From the NCBI GenBank assembly GCA_016787285.1, contig JAEUUV010000001.1:1-48195 (forward strand): a DNA stretch of 48,195 bases. The letters are read 5' to 3'. The notes beneath the pieces were generated by a model that did no database searches, had not been told where the DNA came from, and saw only the letters and a list, made by a program, of their open reading frames with translations. Of the stretch, positions 1-8,078 are shown one piece after another. Made by a program: the position numbers and the translations under genes. This DNA comes from Saprospiraceae bacterium (lineage in GTDB: Bacteria; Bacteroidota; Bacteroidia; Chitinophagales; Saprospiraceae). Numbering within the stretch: position 1 is the first letter of the stretch; each line of letters starts with the position of its first letter.

Positions 1-121
1 CACGAAAAAGGGCACTTGCTGGTGGAGAATTAGGCCTGGTTTGCCGCTTGTAGCCCGGCGCCTGAATTCTAAACACGCCCGTAACTGATTTGGCGTCTTT
101 GCCGAATTGCTCAGGGATACC

Positions 122-1636
122 CTACGATTTTACCACCTTCAAATACTGAAAAACCGCCCCATCCAGGCGCACTTGTATGAAATACGTCCCGGATGGCCAG
201 GCGGAAGTATCCAGTTCGGTAACCTGTTGCGGATCTATCTGTCGTTCGTCCATGACAATCTTTCCCAGGAGGTCGAATACCGCGATTTGGTACCGACCTG
301 CCGGGAGGGGTTTTCCCAACTTGCTGCCAACGATGATGTACGCATTAAACGGCGAGGGGAAAGCGATAAACGGCTTTTCATCTTCCTGAACGCCTGGAGC
401 ATTTTGGGTTGAAGTCAGGATTTGCTCTGTTCCGCAATTTGGAGCAAAGCACCCCATACTGTCTAAGCGAACAACCCATACGTTGTACGGGTAAGGATCG
501 TCCGGCAACGAGTCTGCTATTTCCCCGGCAAAAACCAGATCGCCGTTGTCCAGTTCGGCGCCGGAGTACAAATAATTTTTGTGATCGCCCTGCGAAAAAT
601 CCATGACGCGTCGCTCCCACAGGAGTTCGCCGTCAGGGCGCAGCCTGCGTACATATCCGGCCATTACAGTGCCGATTGGGAGCGCCACAGAAGAGTTATC
701 GTCTTTCCCCGATATAATAATGTCTCCGTTTTTGGCGACAAATACATGATAATAGTGTTGTAAATATTTTGTAATCTCAAACTTCGCCCATTCGATTTGG
801 CCGGTCGCGTCCATTTTGAAGGCCATTTGAGGAGAAAAGCTGTAGCCAAGTACAAAAGTATCAATGTTCCAGATGCCGGCCAGGCTGCCGTCGGGATACG
901 GCTCTATACGCACAAAATCTGCCTCGTATGCTTTTGGGAATGCCGAAGTCCAGAGCACGTTTCCATCTTCATCATACCGAACCACCACTGCGCGGCGATC
1001 AAAACTCTCCACACCGGTATAAGCCAAGGCCGCGCCGCCGTCCGGCATGGCCGTTACATGACTAATGCTACAATTGTTGTGTGCTCCCGGAAACTCCCGT
1101 TCCCACAAAAACGCCCACTTTCGGTCGTAGGCACGCAAACGCCCCCGGTATTTCAAGGTTGTCAGGTCCCGGTACTGGTACACGACATAGATACGCTTTT
1201 CGTTGGCCGATATGTTTCTCGCCCAATTTTTGGTACTTGGAAAACCGTAATCCCTGCGGGAGAGGTAGTTGCCCTGTAGGTCGTAGGCCAAAATGGAAAA
1301 GTATAATGAATCAACATAGAAGTAGCTCACATTCAGGAATATGGTGTCGCCTATGATGGCTGCGGGGCCTAAAGTATTCGTATCCAGAGTATCCAAATAA
1401 ATTGATTTCCACATCAGGTTCCCATCGAAGTCCAGTTTGATAAGCCCCCCACAAATACGTTTGTTTTGATCGCAAAGCCCCGACACATGCACCAGGAGGC
1501 CGTCGGCCATAGGGATAATCTGTGTGGCGTTTTCATTGCCCTGCTGGAAGTCATAGCGTTTGCTCCAGTATTGGGCGGACAACAGGTTTTGGCACAAAAT
1601 GAGGGCGGAAATAGAAAGTATGATCGTGCGAAGCAT
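122..1636 (-). CDS. Secreted protein with T9SS type A sorting domain
   Basis: A 504-residue exported protein of unknown substrate. I start it at the ATG at 1636 because this gives a clean signal peptide (MLRTIILSISALILCQ, then LLSAQYW); an in-frame ATG eight codons upstream would put a polar stretch in front. The body (about 25-400) is rich in short beta-strand repeats with W, Y and DxDGN-like patterns, as in beta-propeller cargo proteins. The last ~80 residues read as a T9SS type A sorting domain: FPSPFN, then a strand-rich segment with VFDLLGKIV, SGTYFIQV and a terminal KVVKS. Known biology of the family: the tail directs export through the T9SS and is normally cleaved, leaving the protein on the surface or released. 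The function of the body is not recognisable. Confidence 0.85.
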   Translation of the reverse strand: MLRTIILSISALILCQNLLSAQYWSKRYDFQQGNENATQIIPMADGLLVHVSGLCDQNKRICGGLIKLDFDGNLMWKSIYLDTLDTNTLGPAAIIGDTIFLNVSYFYVDSLYFSILAYDLQGNYLSRRDYGFPSTKNWARNISANEKRIYVVYQYRDLTTLKYRGRLRAYDRKWAFLWEREFPGAHNNCSISHVTAMPDGGAALAYTGVESFDRRAVVVRYDEDGNVLWTSAFPKAYEADFVRIEPYPDGSLAGIWNIDTFVLGYSFSPQMAFKMDATGQIEWAKFEITKYLQHYYHVFVAKNGDIIISGKDDNSSVALPIGTVMAGYVRRLRPDGELLWERRVMDFSQGDHKNYLYSGAELDNGDLVFAGEIADSLPDDPYPYNVWVVRLDSMGCFAPNCGTEQILTSTQNAPGVQEDEKPFIAFPSPFNAYIIVGSKLGKPLPAGRYQIAVFDLLGKIVMDERQIDPQQVTELDTSAWPSGTYFIQVRLDGAVFQYLKVVKS

Positions 1637-1749
1637 AGCGCGAATGGTTGGTGCAGGCACGCACAGACGTTTTCATCGCAGGGGTTTCCGAAGATACCGG
1701 TCTCCGTTTTCCTCTTGCAGAAAACAACTGCGCGTGCCCAGGGTGGAAA

Positions 1750-1848
1750 TTAGTGGAGAACTACGATTTTACCGGAGTGGATAACCCGGCTACTGTGGTA
1801 CAGACGCAGCCAGTAAGCGCCTGGAGAAACATGAGGAGGGGATGTGGA
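1750..1848 (-). pseudogene. Remnant of a T9SS C-terminal sorting domain
   Basis: Reading the minus strand to the TAA at 1750-1752 gives about 32 codons between two stops. They contain SPGAYWLRL followed by SGKIVVLH. This is the ending typical of T9SS type A sorting domains (PxGxYxLxL, then GKxVxL). No start codon or body precedes it: an in-frame TGA sits at 1849-1851 and the upstream sequence carries a C8 homopolymer. The likeliest reading is the decayed 3' end of a lost secreted-protein gene. Chance cannot be excluded for so short a stretch. Confidence 0.5.
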
Positions 1849-2167
1849 TTTTCAGGTTACGAATTGGTAGATTCAGCCCCCCCCGAAACGAAGGAGACGG
1901 AGGTGTGCTTCAGGCATTCCGTGTGAAGCAGCAGAATGGTTTGCGGCGGCGCTGGGTGTGTGCATTTGGGTACTGCATTCTTTTTTCATGTGCATGAAGT
2001 TTGGTGTGAAAAAATGGTTCGTACTCTTCCTGAAATACTCAGCAAGGCAGACCTCCATGAAAAGCAGCCGGGATCAATGGTGGGGATTACTCGGACGGAA
2101 GCCCGGTCAAGTGCTGGCGCATTGTGCATAATGCACCAAAACTTATGCAATTATCCGTTAATAAACT

Positions 2168-2195
2168 TTAAAAGCCAACCTCGGCTGGATTAAGT
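2168..2195 (-). terminator. Possible weak terminator downstream of purA
   Basis: On the minus strand, 30-60 nt after the purA stop, CCAG and TTGG can pair around a short loop and are followed by CTTTT. The stem is short, so this is only a candidate. Confidence 0.3.
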
Positions 2196-2227
2196 TTTTG
2201 TTTTGCCGATTTTGTACAGCCTAAGTG

Positions 2228-3499
2228 TTACTCCCGCACCAGCAACTTTTCCCGTTCCGGCCCAGTAGACACCATCCGGAACGGCACGCCGAGGTAAGCC
2301 TCCAGTTCATCCAGAAATGCGCGGGCAGCGGCCGGCAAGTCTTCGATGCGACGCACGTCGTCGAGTGAACATTCCCAGCCTTTGAATTTTTTGAACACCG
2401 CCTGCACGTCCACCTGGCACAGGTCATAGGGCAGGTTGGTCGTTTCCTGCCCACCGTAACGGTAGTGGGTGGCTGCTGCGATTTCGGTAAAAGCGTTCAG
2501 CACGTCAATTTTGGTCATGCACAGTTCCGTAGTGCCGGTCAGTTGGATGGTATAGCGGAGCTGGGGCAAGTCTATCCAGCCGCAGCGCCGGGGGCGCCCG
2601 GTCGTGGAGCCGAACTCGTGTCCGGCTTCCCGCAGGCGATCGCCGGTAGCGTCCGACAATTCGGTGGGAAACGGGCCGCTGCCTACACGGGTACAATACG
2701 CCTTGGTGATACCGATGACCCTGCCCACACGTTGCGGCGCCACGCCAAGTCCGGTGCAGACTCCCGCCGTGATGGTGTTGGACGACGTAACGAACGGGTA
2801 GGTGCCGAAATCAATGTCCAGCATGGCGCCCTGAGCGCCTTCCGCCAGTACGTGCTTGCCCTGCCCAAGCGCGTCGTGCAGGTAGTACTCGCTGTCCACA
2901 AATGGCAACGCGCGCAGGGTGTCGAGACTGGCAAACCAGGCGTCTTCGGCGGCTTTCAGGTCGAAATCAATACTCGGGTAAATTTTGAGCAATTCGAGGT
3001 GCTTCTGTTTCAGCGCCTCGTACAGGTCGCGGAAGCCCGGTTGTTCCACATCGCCGAGCCGCAGGCCGTTTCGGCCGGTTTTATCCATGTAGGTCGGGCC
3101 GATACCCTTGAGCGTGGAGCCGATTTTTTCCTTGCCTTTGTGCGCTTCGCTGGCCGCGTCGAGCCAGCGGTGGGTGGGCAAAATGAGGTGGGCTTTTCGG
3201 GAAAGCAGCAGGCGTTTGTGAAATTGTACACCGCTTTGCTCCAGATTTTGCAGTTCCCGCTGGAATACCACGGGGTCGAGCACCACACCGTTGCCGATCA
3301 GGTTGATGAGGTTTGGACGGAAAATACCGGAGGGTACGGTATGCAAAACATACTTATTGCCGCCGAACTTGAGCGTGTGCCCGGCATTCGGCCCGCCCTG
3401 AAAACGGGCGACGATATCGTACTGATCGGCCAGATAATCAACGATCTTGCCTTTGCCCTCGTCGCCCCATTGCAGGCCGAGGATAACGTCAATGCGCAT
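2228..3499 (-). CDS. purA: Adenylosuccinate synthetase
   Basis: Catalyses the GTP-dependent joining of IMP and aspartate to adenylosuccinate, the first committed step of AMP synthesis; cytosolic homodimer in the family. The 423-residue length is normal. The N-terminal motif GLQWGDEGKGK carries the catalytic Asp13, and GGPNAGHT carries the catalytic His41. Other family signatures are present: KGIGPTY, EGAQGAMLDIDFGTYPFVTSSN (IMP and GTP site), GSTTGRPRRCGW, and TKIDVL of the guanine-binding end. The ATG at 3499 is fixed by the conserved N-terminus. It is divergent from the DUF4271 gene; a TACCTTTG box lies at 3553-3560 on this strand, and the space between the two genes holds a 21-bp palindrome. 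No other pur gene is nearby. Confidence 0.97.
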   Translation of the reverse strand: MRIDVILGLQWGDEGKGKIVDYLADQYDIVARFQGGPNAGHTLKFGGNKYVLHTVPSGIFRPNLINLIGNGVVLDPVVFQRELQNLEQSGVQFHKRLLLSRKAHLILPTHRWLDAASEAHKGKEKIGSTLKGIGPTYMDKTGRNGLRLGDVEQPGFRDLYEALKQKHLELLKIYPSIDFDLKAAEDAWFASLDTLRALPFVDSEYYLHDALGQGKHVLAEGAQGAMLDIDFGTYPFVTSSNTITAGVCTGLGVAPQRVGRVIGITKAYCTRVGSGPFPTELSDATGDRLREAGHEFGSTTGRPRRCGWIDLPQLRYTIQLTGTTELCMTKIDVLNAFTEIAAATHYRYGGQETTNLPYDLCQVDVQAVFKKFKGWECSLDDVRRIEDLPAAARAFLDELEAYLGVPFRMVSTGPEREKLLVRE

Positions 3500-3552
3500 G
3501 GTAAGGTGGGTGCTCCGGTGGATGTGCCGGATTTTTTGGTAAAAAAGCGGGT

Positions 3553-3560
3553 CAAAGGTA
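3553..3560 (-). promoter_or_regulatory. purA -7 promoter box
   Basis: Minus strand reads TACCTTTG, an exact match to the Bacteroidota -7 consensus TAnnTTTG, about 53 nt upstream of the purA ATG. It touches the outer edge of the palindrome at 3560-3610. Confidence 0.65.
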
Positions 3561-3610
3561 GGTAAAGAAAACCGGGTGCGACACAGTACCGCACCCGGTT
3601 TTCTTTACCT
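3560..3610. promoter_or_regulatory. 21-bp perfect palindrome between divergent promoters
   Basis: Bases 3560-3580 and 3590-3610 are perfect reverse complements around a 9-nt loop (ACACAGTAC). Each arm runs into a TACCTTTG box: 3553-3560 for purA and 3606-3613 for the DUF4271 gene. Because it lies between two starts and not after a stop, it is better read as an operator or shared promoter architecture than as a terminator. No regulator is identified. Confidence 0.6.
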
Positions 3611-3613
3611 TTG
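3606..3613 (+). promoter_or_regulatory. -7 promoter box of the DUF4271 gene
   Basis: TACCTTTG, an exact match to TAnnTTTG. It ends only five bases before the ATG at 3619, so the transcript would start at or next to the start codon. Confidence 0.6.
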
Positions 3614-3618
3614 CCGCC

Positions 3619-4536
3619 ATGTTTGCGAAGCGGTACTTCTTGGCAATGTTGACTTGGGCGCTGGTGGCACAGGCTGCCGCTCAAAGCATCCCCAACCCGT
3701 TCGACATTGTGCAGCGTCTGCCCGAAAGTCTCCGGGAGGCCGCACAGGTTCCTGCCGATGTGCCGCCTGATGTGGCGGCCAATCCATTCAATATTGTGGA
3801 GCACCAGGCGCCTGGCTCCGTTGTTCTGACCGGCGGCTCCGGTGTGGGCGCCCTGTTCGAGCCGACGGACGTGTTGCCCACCGGCGATGAAATGTCGGAC
3901 ACTGCCGTGTTCTGGTTTCTGGTGGCGCTATTGGCATTTCTTTCGTTTTCCATTGCCGCCAAGCGCAATATTGTCGGCAAGGTATGGCGTGGATTTCTTA
4001 ACGATAACGCCCTGAACATCGCCCAGAAAGAGGCTGCCGGACTGATCGGCAGTACGCCGTACTACCTGCTTTACGGCAGTTTTCTGCTCAATGCAGGCAC
4101 CTTCGCTTTTCTGATCGCCCGACATTTTAGCCCCAAAACGTTCAATAACCCCGGTTTTCTGGTGGTTTGCCTGCTGCTTGCAGGCGTACTTTTTTTAGCC
4201 AAACATATTCTGGTAAATATTCTGGGCGCGTTGTTCCCCGTGGCCAATGAGGCCCGGCGGTATAATTTCCTGATCATGGTATTCAATTGCGTGCTCGGGC
4301 TTTTTCTCGTTCCGTTCAATTTTTTGATCGCTTTTGCCCGTCATTACGGCGACTTTATGGTTTTCTGGACCCTGGCGCTGGCCGGTATTTTTTACCTGTA
4401 CCGCGCCATGCGCGCCACCGCTATCGGCAGCAAATTTTTGAGCGGAAATCTATTTCACTTTTTCTTGTACCTTTGCGCCGTCGAAATAGCACCGGCAGTT
4501 GTACTGGTAAAACTCGCGTTATTGGCTTCGGAATGA
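3619..4536 (+). CDS. DUF4271 family integral membrane protein
   Basis: A 305-residue inner-membrane protein of unknown function. It begins with a signal or anchor (MFAKRYFLAMLTWALVAQAAAQ). A ~75-residue proline-rich segment follows, containing the related motifs NPFDIV and NPFNIV. From about residue 92 there are five to six hydrophobic helices with short loops (FWFLVALLAFLSFSIAA, YYLLYGSFLLNAGTFAFLIA, FLVVCLLLAGVLFLA, FLIMVFNCVLGLFLVPFNFLIAF, MVFWTLALAGIFYLYRAM, and a C-terminal one). This layout and its position directly before a uroporphyrinogen-III synthase are usual for DUF4271 in Bacteroidota. A later ATG at 3646 would remove the positive n-region, so 3619 is preferred although it leaves almost no leader. 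The role is unknown; the hemD synteny is suggestive only. Confidence 0.8.
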   Translation: MFAKRYFLAMLTWALVAQAAAQSIPNPFDIVQRLPESLREAAQVPADVPPDVAANPFNIVEHQAPGSVVLTGGSGVGALFEPTDVLPTGDEMSDTAVFWFLVALLAFLSFSIAAKRNIVGKVWRGFLNDNALNIAQKEAAGLIGSTPYYLLYGSFLLNAGTFAFLIARHFSPKTFNNPGFLVVCLLLAGVLFLAKHILVNILGALFPVANEARRYNFLIMVFNCVLGLFLVPFNFLIAFARHYGDFMVFWTLALAGIFYLYRAMRATAIGSKFLSGNLFHFFLYLCAVEIAPAVVLVKLALLASE

Positions 4537-4636
4537 TTTTTTACTCAAGGACTTATCTAACCTTCGGCAAAAACGCAGGCCAGTACTCCGGGACGACCAT
4601 CCAATCACCGAACAAATTTTAAAACACAACTCCCGA

Positions 4637-5425
4637 ATGTCTGCCACTGCTGCACCTGTACAGGAAGAAACCTACAAAAAGGTCCAGAACATTCTCATTT
4701 CTCAACCTAACCCCAATTCCACACAACGGATCGCCTACGATGAATTGGAAAAGCGATTTGGTGTGCGGATTGACTTCGTCCCGTTTGTGACGGTAGAGGG
4801 CCTGACGGAAAAAGAGTACCGGAAAAATCGGGTTTATCCCAACGACTACACCGCTATCGTGTTCACCAGCCGCACGGCTATTGATCACTTTTTCCGGCTT
4901 TGCAACGAATTGCGCATCAAAATATCGGAGGATACCAAGTATTTCTGTTCCTCCGAAACCGTGGCGAACTACCTCCAGAAGTTCATCATGTTCCGCAAAC
5001 GCAAGGTGTTCAACGGAGCCAAATCCATTCAGGATCTGAAGGCGTACATCCTGCGCAACAAGGACGAACGCTTTTTCCTGCCCTGCAGCGACCCGGGTAA
5101 CCCCGAGGTCACCAAATTTTTTGCCGATCTCAAGGTGCCTATCCAGGAAGCGGTCATGTACCGGACGGTCAATACCGACCTGAGCGACCTGAAGGCCATC
5201 AAGTACGACATCATTGCATTCTTCTCGGCGCTCGAAATCAAATCCATGTTCGAGCAGTTTCCAGACTTTAAGCAGGAAGACCGTCGTATCTGTGTGTTTG
5301 GGAAAGCAGCCCACAAGGCCGTTACCGACAGCGGTATGAATGTGAACATTCAGGCCGGTACACCGGAAGCGCCCTCTATCGCCGTCGCACTCGAGAATTA
5401 CCTGAAGATTTCCAACGCCAACTAA
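4637..5425 (+). CDS. hemD: Uroporphyrinogen-III synthase
   Basis: Predicted to close and invert ring D of hydroxymethylbilane to form uroporphyrinogen III in tetrapyrrole (heme, siroheme) synthesis; soluble and cytosolic. The 262 residues match the usual length. Sequence blocks fit the two-lobed fold of this divergent family: FVTVEGLTEKEYR, NDYTAIVFTSRTAIDHFF, FCSSETVANYLQKF, FFLPCSDPGNPEV, VPIQEAVMYRTV, YDIIAFFSALEIKSMFEQFP and the ending CVFGKAAHKAVTDSGM. The family has few invariant residues, so assignment rests on overall pattern and on the DUF4271 neighbour. The stop codon TAA is the first base set of a palindromic repeat shared with the convergent gene. No other heme gene is in the window. 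Confidence 0.85.
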   Translation: MSATAAPVQEETYKKVQNILISQPNPNSTQRIAYDELEKRFGVRIDFVPFVTVEGLTEKEYRKNRVYPNDYTAIVFTSRTAIDHFFRLCNELRIKISEDTKYFCSSETVANYLQKFIMFRKRKVFNGAKSIQDLKAYILRNKDERFFLPCSDPGNPEVTKFFADLKVPIQEAVMYRTVNTDLSDLKAIKYDIIAFFSALEIKSMFEQFPDFKQEDRRICVFGKAAHKAVTDSGMNVNIQAGTPEAPSIAVALENYLKISNAN

Positions 5426-5549
5426 TTGATTCGATTAAGTCCGATTGATTCGATTGATTCGATTACCCACTTGATGCCGCAGTTATCGCGCTCGGTAATC
5501 GAATCAATCGGATTTAATCGAATCAATCGAATCAATCGAATCAATCAAT
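5423..5549. repeat. Palindromic element A1, stop-to-stop, unit TGATTCGAT
   Basis: Left arm (about 5425-5465) is built from the 9-nt unit TGATTCGAT; right arm (5496-5549) is its reverse complement, differing by one unit and a few bases. It starts at the hemD stop and includes the stop of the convergent ATPase gene, so it fills the whole gap. The loop core 5466-5497 matches, in inverse orientation, the loop of element A2 (28 of 32 positions). Likely roles: bidirectional transcript end or REP-like element. Confidence 0.85.
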
Positions 5550-7164
5550 TATTCGCCGCAAACGCCTGTTCCACTTTTTTCCGGAATTGCTCGTAGGTCT
5601 CTGCCGGTATTTTGTGCCGGATGGACTGAAGAAACTGCCTCAACTTGGTGTATTCGCTCTCGGTGAGCATGTTGTCTTCCATGAACGTGTTGAACAGTTC
5701 AAGGAAGTTCTGGCTCACGTTGCGGGCAAATTCGATGCGCTTGACCTTGTCTTCCACGAAAGCCAGAAAGTATAACCCCTCGGTGTAGTTGAGCCGGCGG
5801 CGCATGACTAAGCCGTCCACCTCGTTTTTGATCGCTTCCAGGCGTTGGGCCGCCACCTCGGCGCTGATGATCTGCATTTCAAATCCGGCATACACTTCCT
5901 GCGCCTGTTCGCCATAGAACCTGATGAGTCGCTCCCGCCGGCGGAACACCCACCAGCCAACCAGAAATGTGAGTAACGCCGTGGTGGCCACCATGGTAAT
6001 TTCCACGAAATACCCCGTATCCTGCAGGTACTGCATCTGCCGATCCCAAAAACTGGATCGTTGCGACAGTCCCCCTGTGCGTGTGGTGTAATCAAGTGGG
6101 CCGAAATCCCGCTCCGTCATTTGTCGGGTGCGGCGCAAGGCATTGATGTGGCCCATGAACGTGCGTTTCAGTTCGGGCAAGTCTTTTTCCAGAAAGTAGT
6201 CGCGCACGCTGCTGCCTTGTCCCAACTGGAAGCCGCTCCCGTAGCGCTCCTCGATGAGCAGGTTCGTTTTCAAAAAATAAAACAAAAATTGCTGCAACCG
6301 CTGGGTGTCGGTCACGGTGGCAGCGCGGAGGCTGTCACGTGAGCGGCCCCATTTGCGGCGCAGGTGTTCGGCCAGTTCGCGGGCATTGGGCTTGAGGATG
6401 TACGGCCAGCCGAGGCGTTTGAAATGCTCGCCGTTGAACTCAACCAACGACCCCGGACCGTGGTGCGTCACGGAGAGCAGGCGGCAGTTGGCCGGCAATC
6501 CAACCATTTTGCCGCCTAATTCAGCCATGTCGCCGGCGCTGCCCAGTGCTTCCCATAAGCCGGGGCCGAAAAAGGTTTCCGGGTTGATTTTGTCAAAGTT
6601 ATCCAGCAAAACCACAAAATGCTGCTCCGGGTACCGGCGACAATGTTCCCAGAAACGCAGCAGTTCACCCGGCACGAAACGCCCCTTATCCTCGTGACCA
6701 ATGTATTTTTTGTGAAATTCCAGATCGAACTGGGGCGAACACTCCACGAGCAAAATATTTTCGGGACGCCCTGTCAGCAAGCGGGCCAAGTGTTTGGTCT
6801 GTTTGGTGGCGCCCACCCCCGTGACACCCGAAATCACCATATTTTTTCGCTGCATGGCTTCCCGGAACAAGTCGCGGAAGGCCATCCATTCGATGGTGGA
6901 AAGGGAAGGCTTCGACGCGATGCGCAGGGCCGTGGAATCGCGGCGGCGATATGGAATCCGGTGCCAGGCGCAGTACAGTTGTTGCAGCGAGTCGGGCACA
7001 TCCTGAAGCAGCAAATGCCGTTGCTGCGCCAGAATGCCGGCTTCATCCCAGACGGGATCAGGCTGGTCCCGCAACCCGAGCCAAATGGCCAGAATGAGGA
7101 GTGGTACCACAAAGAGGAGCGTACGGGTAGGGGAGGAGGATTTAAAATGAGCCGTCTGAATCAC
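5545..7164 (-). CDS. Membrane-anchored AAA-like ATPase with degenerate Walker A
   Basis: About 539 residues from a GTG at 7164; no ATG fits, since the open frame upstream runs into the divergent gene. A hydrophobic N-terminal helix (LLFVVPLLILAIWLGL, about 17-32) would anchor it. A nucleotide-binding region follows: VISGVTGVGATKQTK (about 110-124), where a normal GxxxxGK[ST] loop would be expected, then FVVLLDNFDKINPETFF (about 183-199) as a Walker B with following acidic turn, and LPANCRLLSVTHH, which resembles the sensor-1 region of McrB-type AAA proteins. A second membrane segment (VEITMVATTALLTFLVGWWVF) lies near 375-395, then a helical tail. Family is not firmly recognised; an NTPase role is inferred and the altered P-loop may mean loss of hydrolysis. 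A TACTTTTG box sits three bases upstream of the GTG, so the true start may differ. Confidence 0.65.
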   Translation of the reverse strand: MIQTAHFKSSSPTRTLLFVVPLLILAIWLGLRDQPDPVWDEAGILAQQRHLLLQDVPDSLQQLYCAWHRIPYRRRDSTALRIASKPSLSTIEWMAFRDLFREAMQRKNMVISGVTGVGATKQTKHLARLLTGRPENILLVECSPQFDLEFHKKYIGHEDKGRFVPGELLRFWEHCRRYPEQHFVVLLDNFDKINPETFFGPGLWEALGSAGDMAELGGKMVGLPANCRLLSVTHHGPGSLVEFNGEHFKRLGWPYILKPNARELAEHLRRKWGRSRDSLRAATVTDTQRLQQFLFYFLKTNLLIEERYGSGFQLGQGSSVRDYFLEKDLPELKRTFMGHINALRRTRQMTERDFGPLDYTTRTGGLSQRSSFWDRQMQYLQDTGYFVEITMVATTALLTFLVGWWVFRRRERLIRFYGEQAQEVYAGFEMQIISAEVAAQRLEAIKNEVDGLVMRRRLNYTEGLYFLAFVEDKVKRIEFARNVSQNFLELFNTFMEDNMLTESEYTKLRQFLQSIRHKIPAETYEQFRKKVEQAFAANN

Positions 7165-7167
7165 GCA

Positions 7168-7175
7168 CAAAAGTA
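7168..7175 (-). promoter_or_regulatory. -7 box upstream of the AAA-like gene
   Basis: Minus strand TACTTTTG, exact match to TAnnTTTG, ending three bases before the GTG at 7164. Either the mRNA is leaderless or translation begins further in. Confidence 0.5.
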
Positions 7176-7239
7176 GAAGGATTACCGGGCTTGTGAAATT
7201 CGCTACTTTCGCCGCGCAATTTTTTTCAAACCAGGCACC

Positions 7240-7950
7240 ATGTTCCGATACGTATCGCCCTTGATTCTCGCCATTTTTTGTTGCTACACGGTTCGTCTCG
7301 AAGCCCAGAATTTCCGGGTTCAAGTCGCCGCATTCGCCGATTCCGTGCCGGCGTCCTATTTCAAATCGCGCGGCATCAGCGGCGTGGTGGCCGGCGTGGA
7401 CGACCACGGCATTTACCGGTACTATTTTGGGTCGTACCCCACGCGCCTCGAAGCGGAAAAAGCGCAAAAACAACTTGATGCCAATGACTTCAAAAACACG
7501 GTGATCATTGATCTGGAGGAGCAACGCCTGCTGACCGACCAAAGCCGCTGCGCGTATTTCAAAGGCGGACCGGTGCAGGTAGCCGAAAGCGATACGGTGC
7601 GTTTTGGCTATTTCGATCCGGGCAAGGCCACACTGTCCGACGACGGCAAAACCGATCTGGAATTTTTTCTAAAAAAACTCAAGGAAAAACCCGCGTCCGA
7701 ATTGCGCATCCTCGGCTATTCCGACGCTACAGGTGCCGGCAAGGCCAACCTCGAACTGGCTACCAACCGCGCCCGCGTCGCCCGCAACTACCTCATTGAT
7801 CGTGGCATTGATCCCGCCAGAATCCGGCTGCGCGTGTACGGCGAATCCGTTTCCGGTGGCATCGAAGACCCCGATGAAGTGGAACGCGAAAGCGAACGCG
7901 AGGAATTGCGCAAACTGTTCCGATGTGTAGTGCTGTACTGGAAAAATTGA
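7240..7950 (+). CDS. SPOR-like/OmpA-like envelope protein
   Basis: A 236-residue exported protein. It has a signal peptide (to about residue 21, ending at EAQN). A SPOR-like segment follows (about 23-92, FRVQVAAFADSVPASYF and GIYRYYFGSYPTRLEAEKAQKQL). The C-terminal OmpA-like peptidoglycan-binding domain (about 118-235) has the sequence FGYFDPGKATLSDDGKTDL, then ILGYSDATGAGKANLELATNRARVARNYL and IRLRVYGES. In the family, OmpA-like domains bind diaminopimelate of peptidoglycan and SPOR domains bind denuded glycan strands, so a periplasmic wall-associated role is likely. It is divergent from the ATPase gene with a 75-bp gap; a near-consensus TACTTTCG lies at 7204-7211. Its TGA stop lies inside repeat element A2. 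Confidence 0.85.
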   Translation: MFRYVSPLILAIFCCYTVRLEAQNFRVQVAAFADSVPASYFKSRGISGVVAGVDDHGIYRYYFGSYPTRLEAEKAQKQLDANDFKNTVIIDLEEQRLLTDQSRCAYFKGGPVQVAESDTVRFGYFDPGKATLSDDGKTDLEFFLKKLKEKPASELRILGYSDATGAGKANLELATNRARVARNYLIDRGIDPARIRLRVYGESVSGGIEDPDEVERESEREELRKLFRCVVLYWKN

Positions 7951-8078
7951 TTAGATTGATTCCGATTGATTCGATTAAGTCCGATTGATTCGATTATTCC
8001 GAATACCGAGCGTGACAACCGCGGCATCATGTGGGTAATCGAATCAATCGGACTTAATCGAATCAATCGAACCAATTC
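7945..8078. repeat. Palindromic element A2, stop-to-stop, inverse copy of A1
   Basis: Arms 7963-7996 and 8036-8069 are perfect 34-nt reverse complements composed of GATTGATTC-type units. The element begins in the stop codon of the OmpA gene and ends one base short of the stop of the convergent MBL-rhodanese gene. Its loop core (8004-8035) matches that of A1 at 28 of 32 positions when reverse-complemented, so the two are copies of one element in opposite orientations. Confidence 0.9.

Larger units (their letters stand above)
1637..2227. other. Intergenic stretch between the T9SS gene and purA
   Basis: About 590 bases without an intact gene. It holds a T9SS-tail remnant on the minus strand (1750-1848), a run of eight C at 1877-1884, and a possible weak purA terminator near 2172-2192. 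The rest (about 1890-2170) shows no convincing coding signal on either strand; it is AT-richer towards purA. Confidence 0.6.

Noticed and set aside
1-121. A partial gene at the left edge
   Set aside because: Neither strand gives a convincing frame or motif; treated as the 3' flank of the T9SS gene.
2465-3565. Plus-strand frame of 366 codons over purA
   Set aside because: Antisense of a fully motif-supported adenylosuccinate synthetase.
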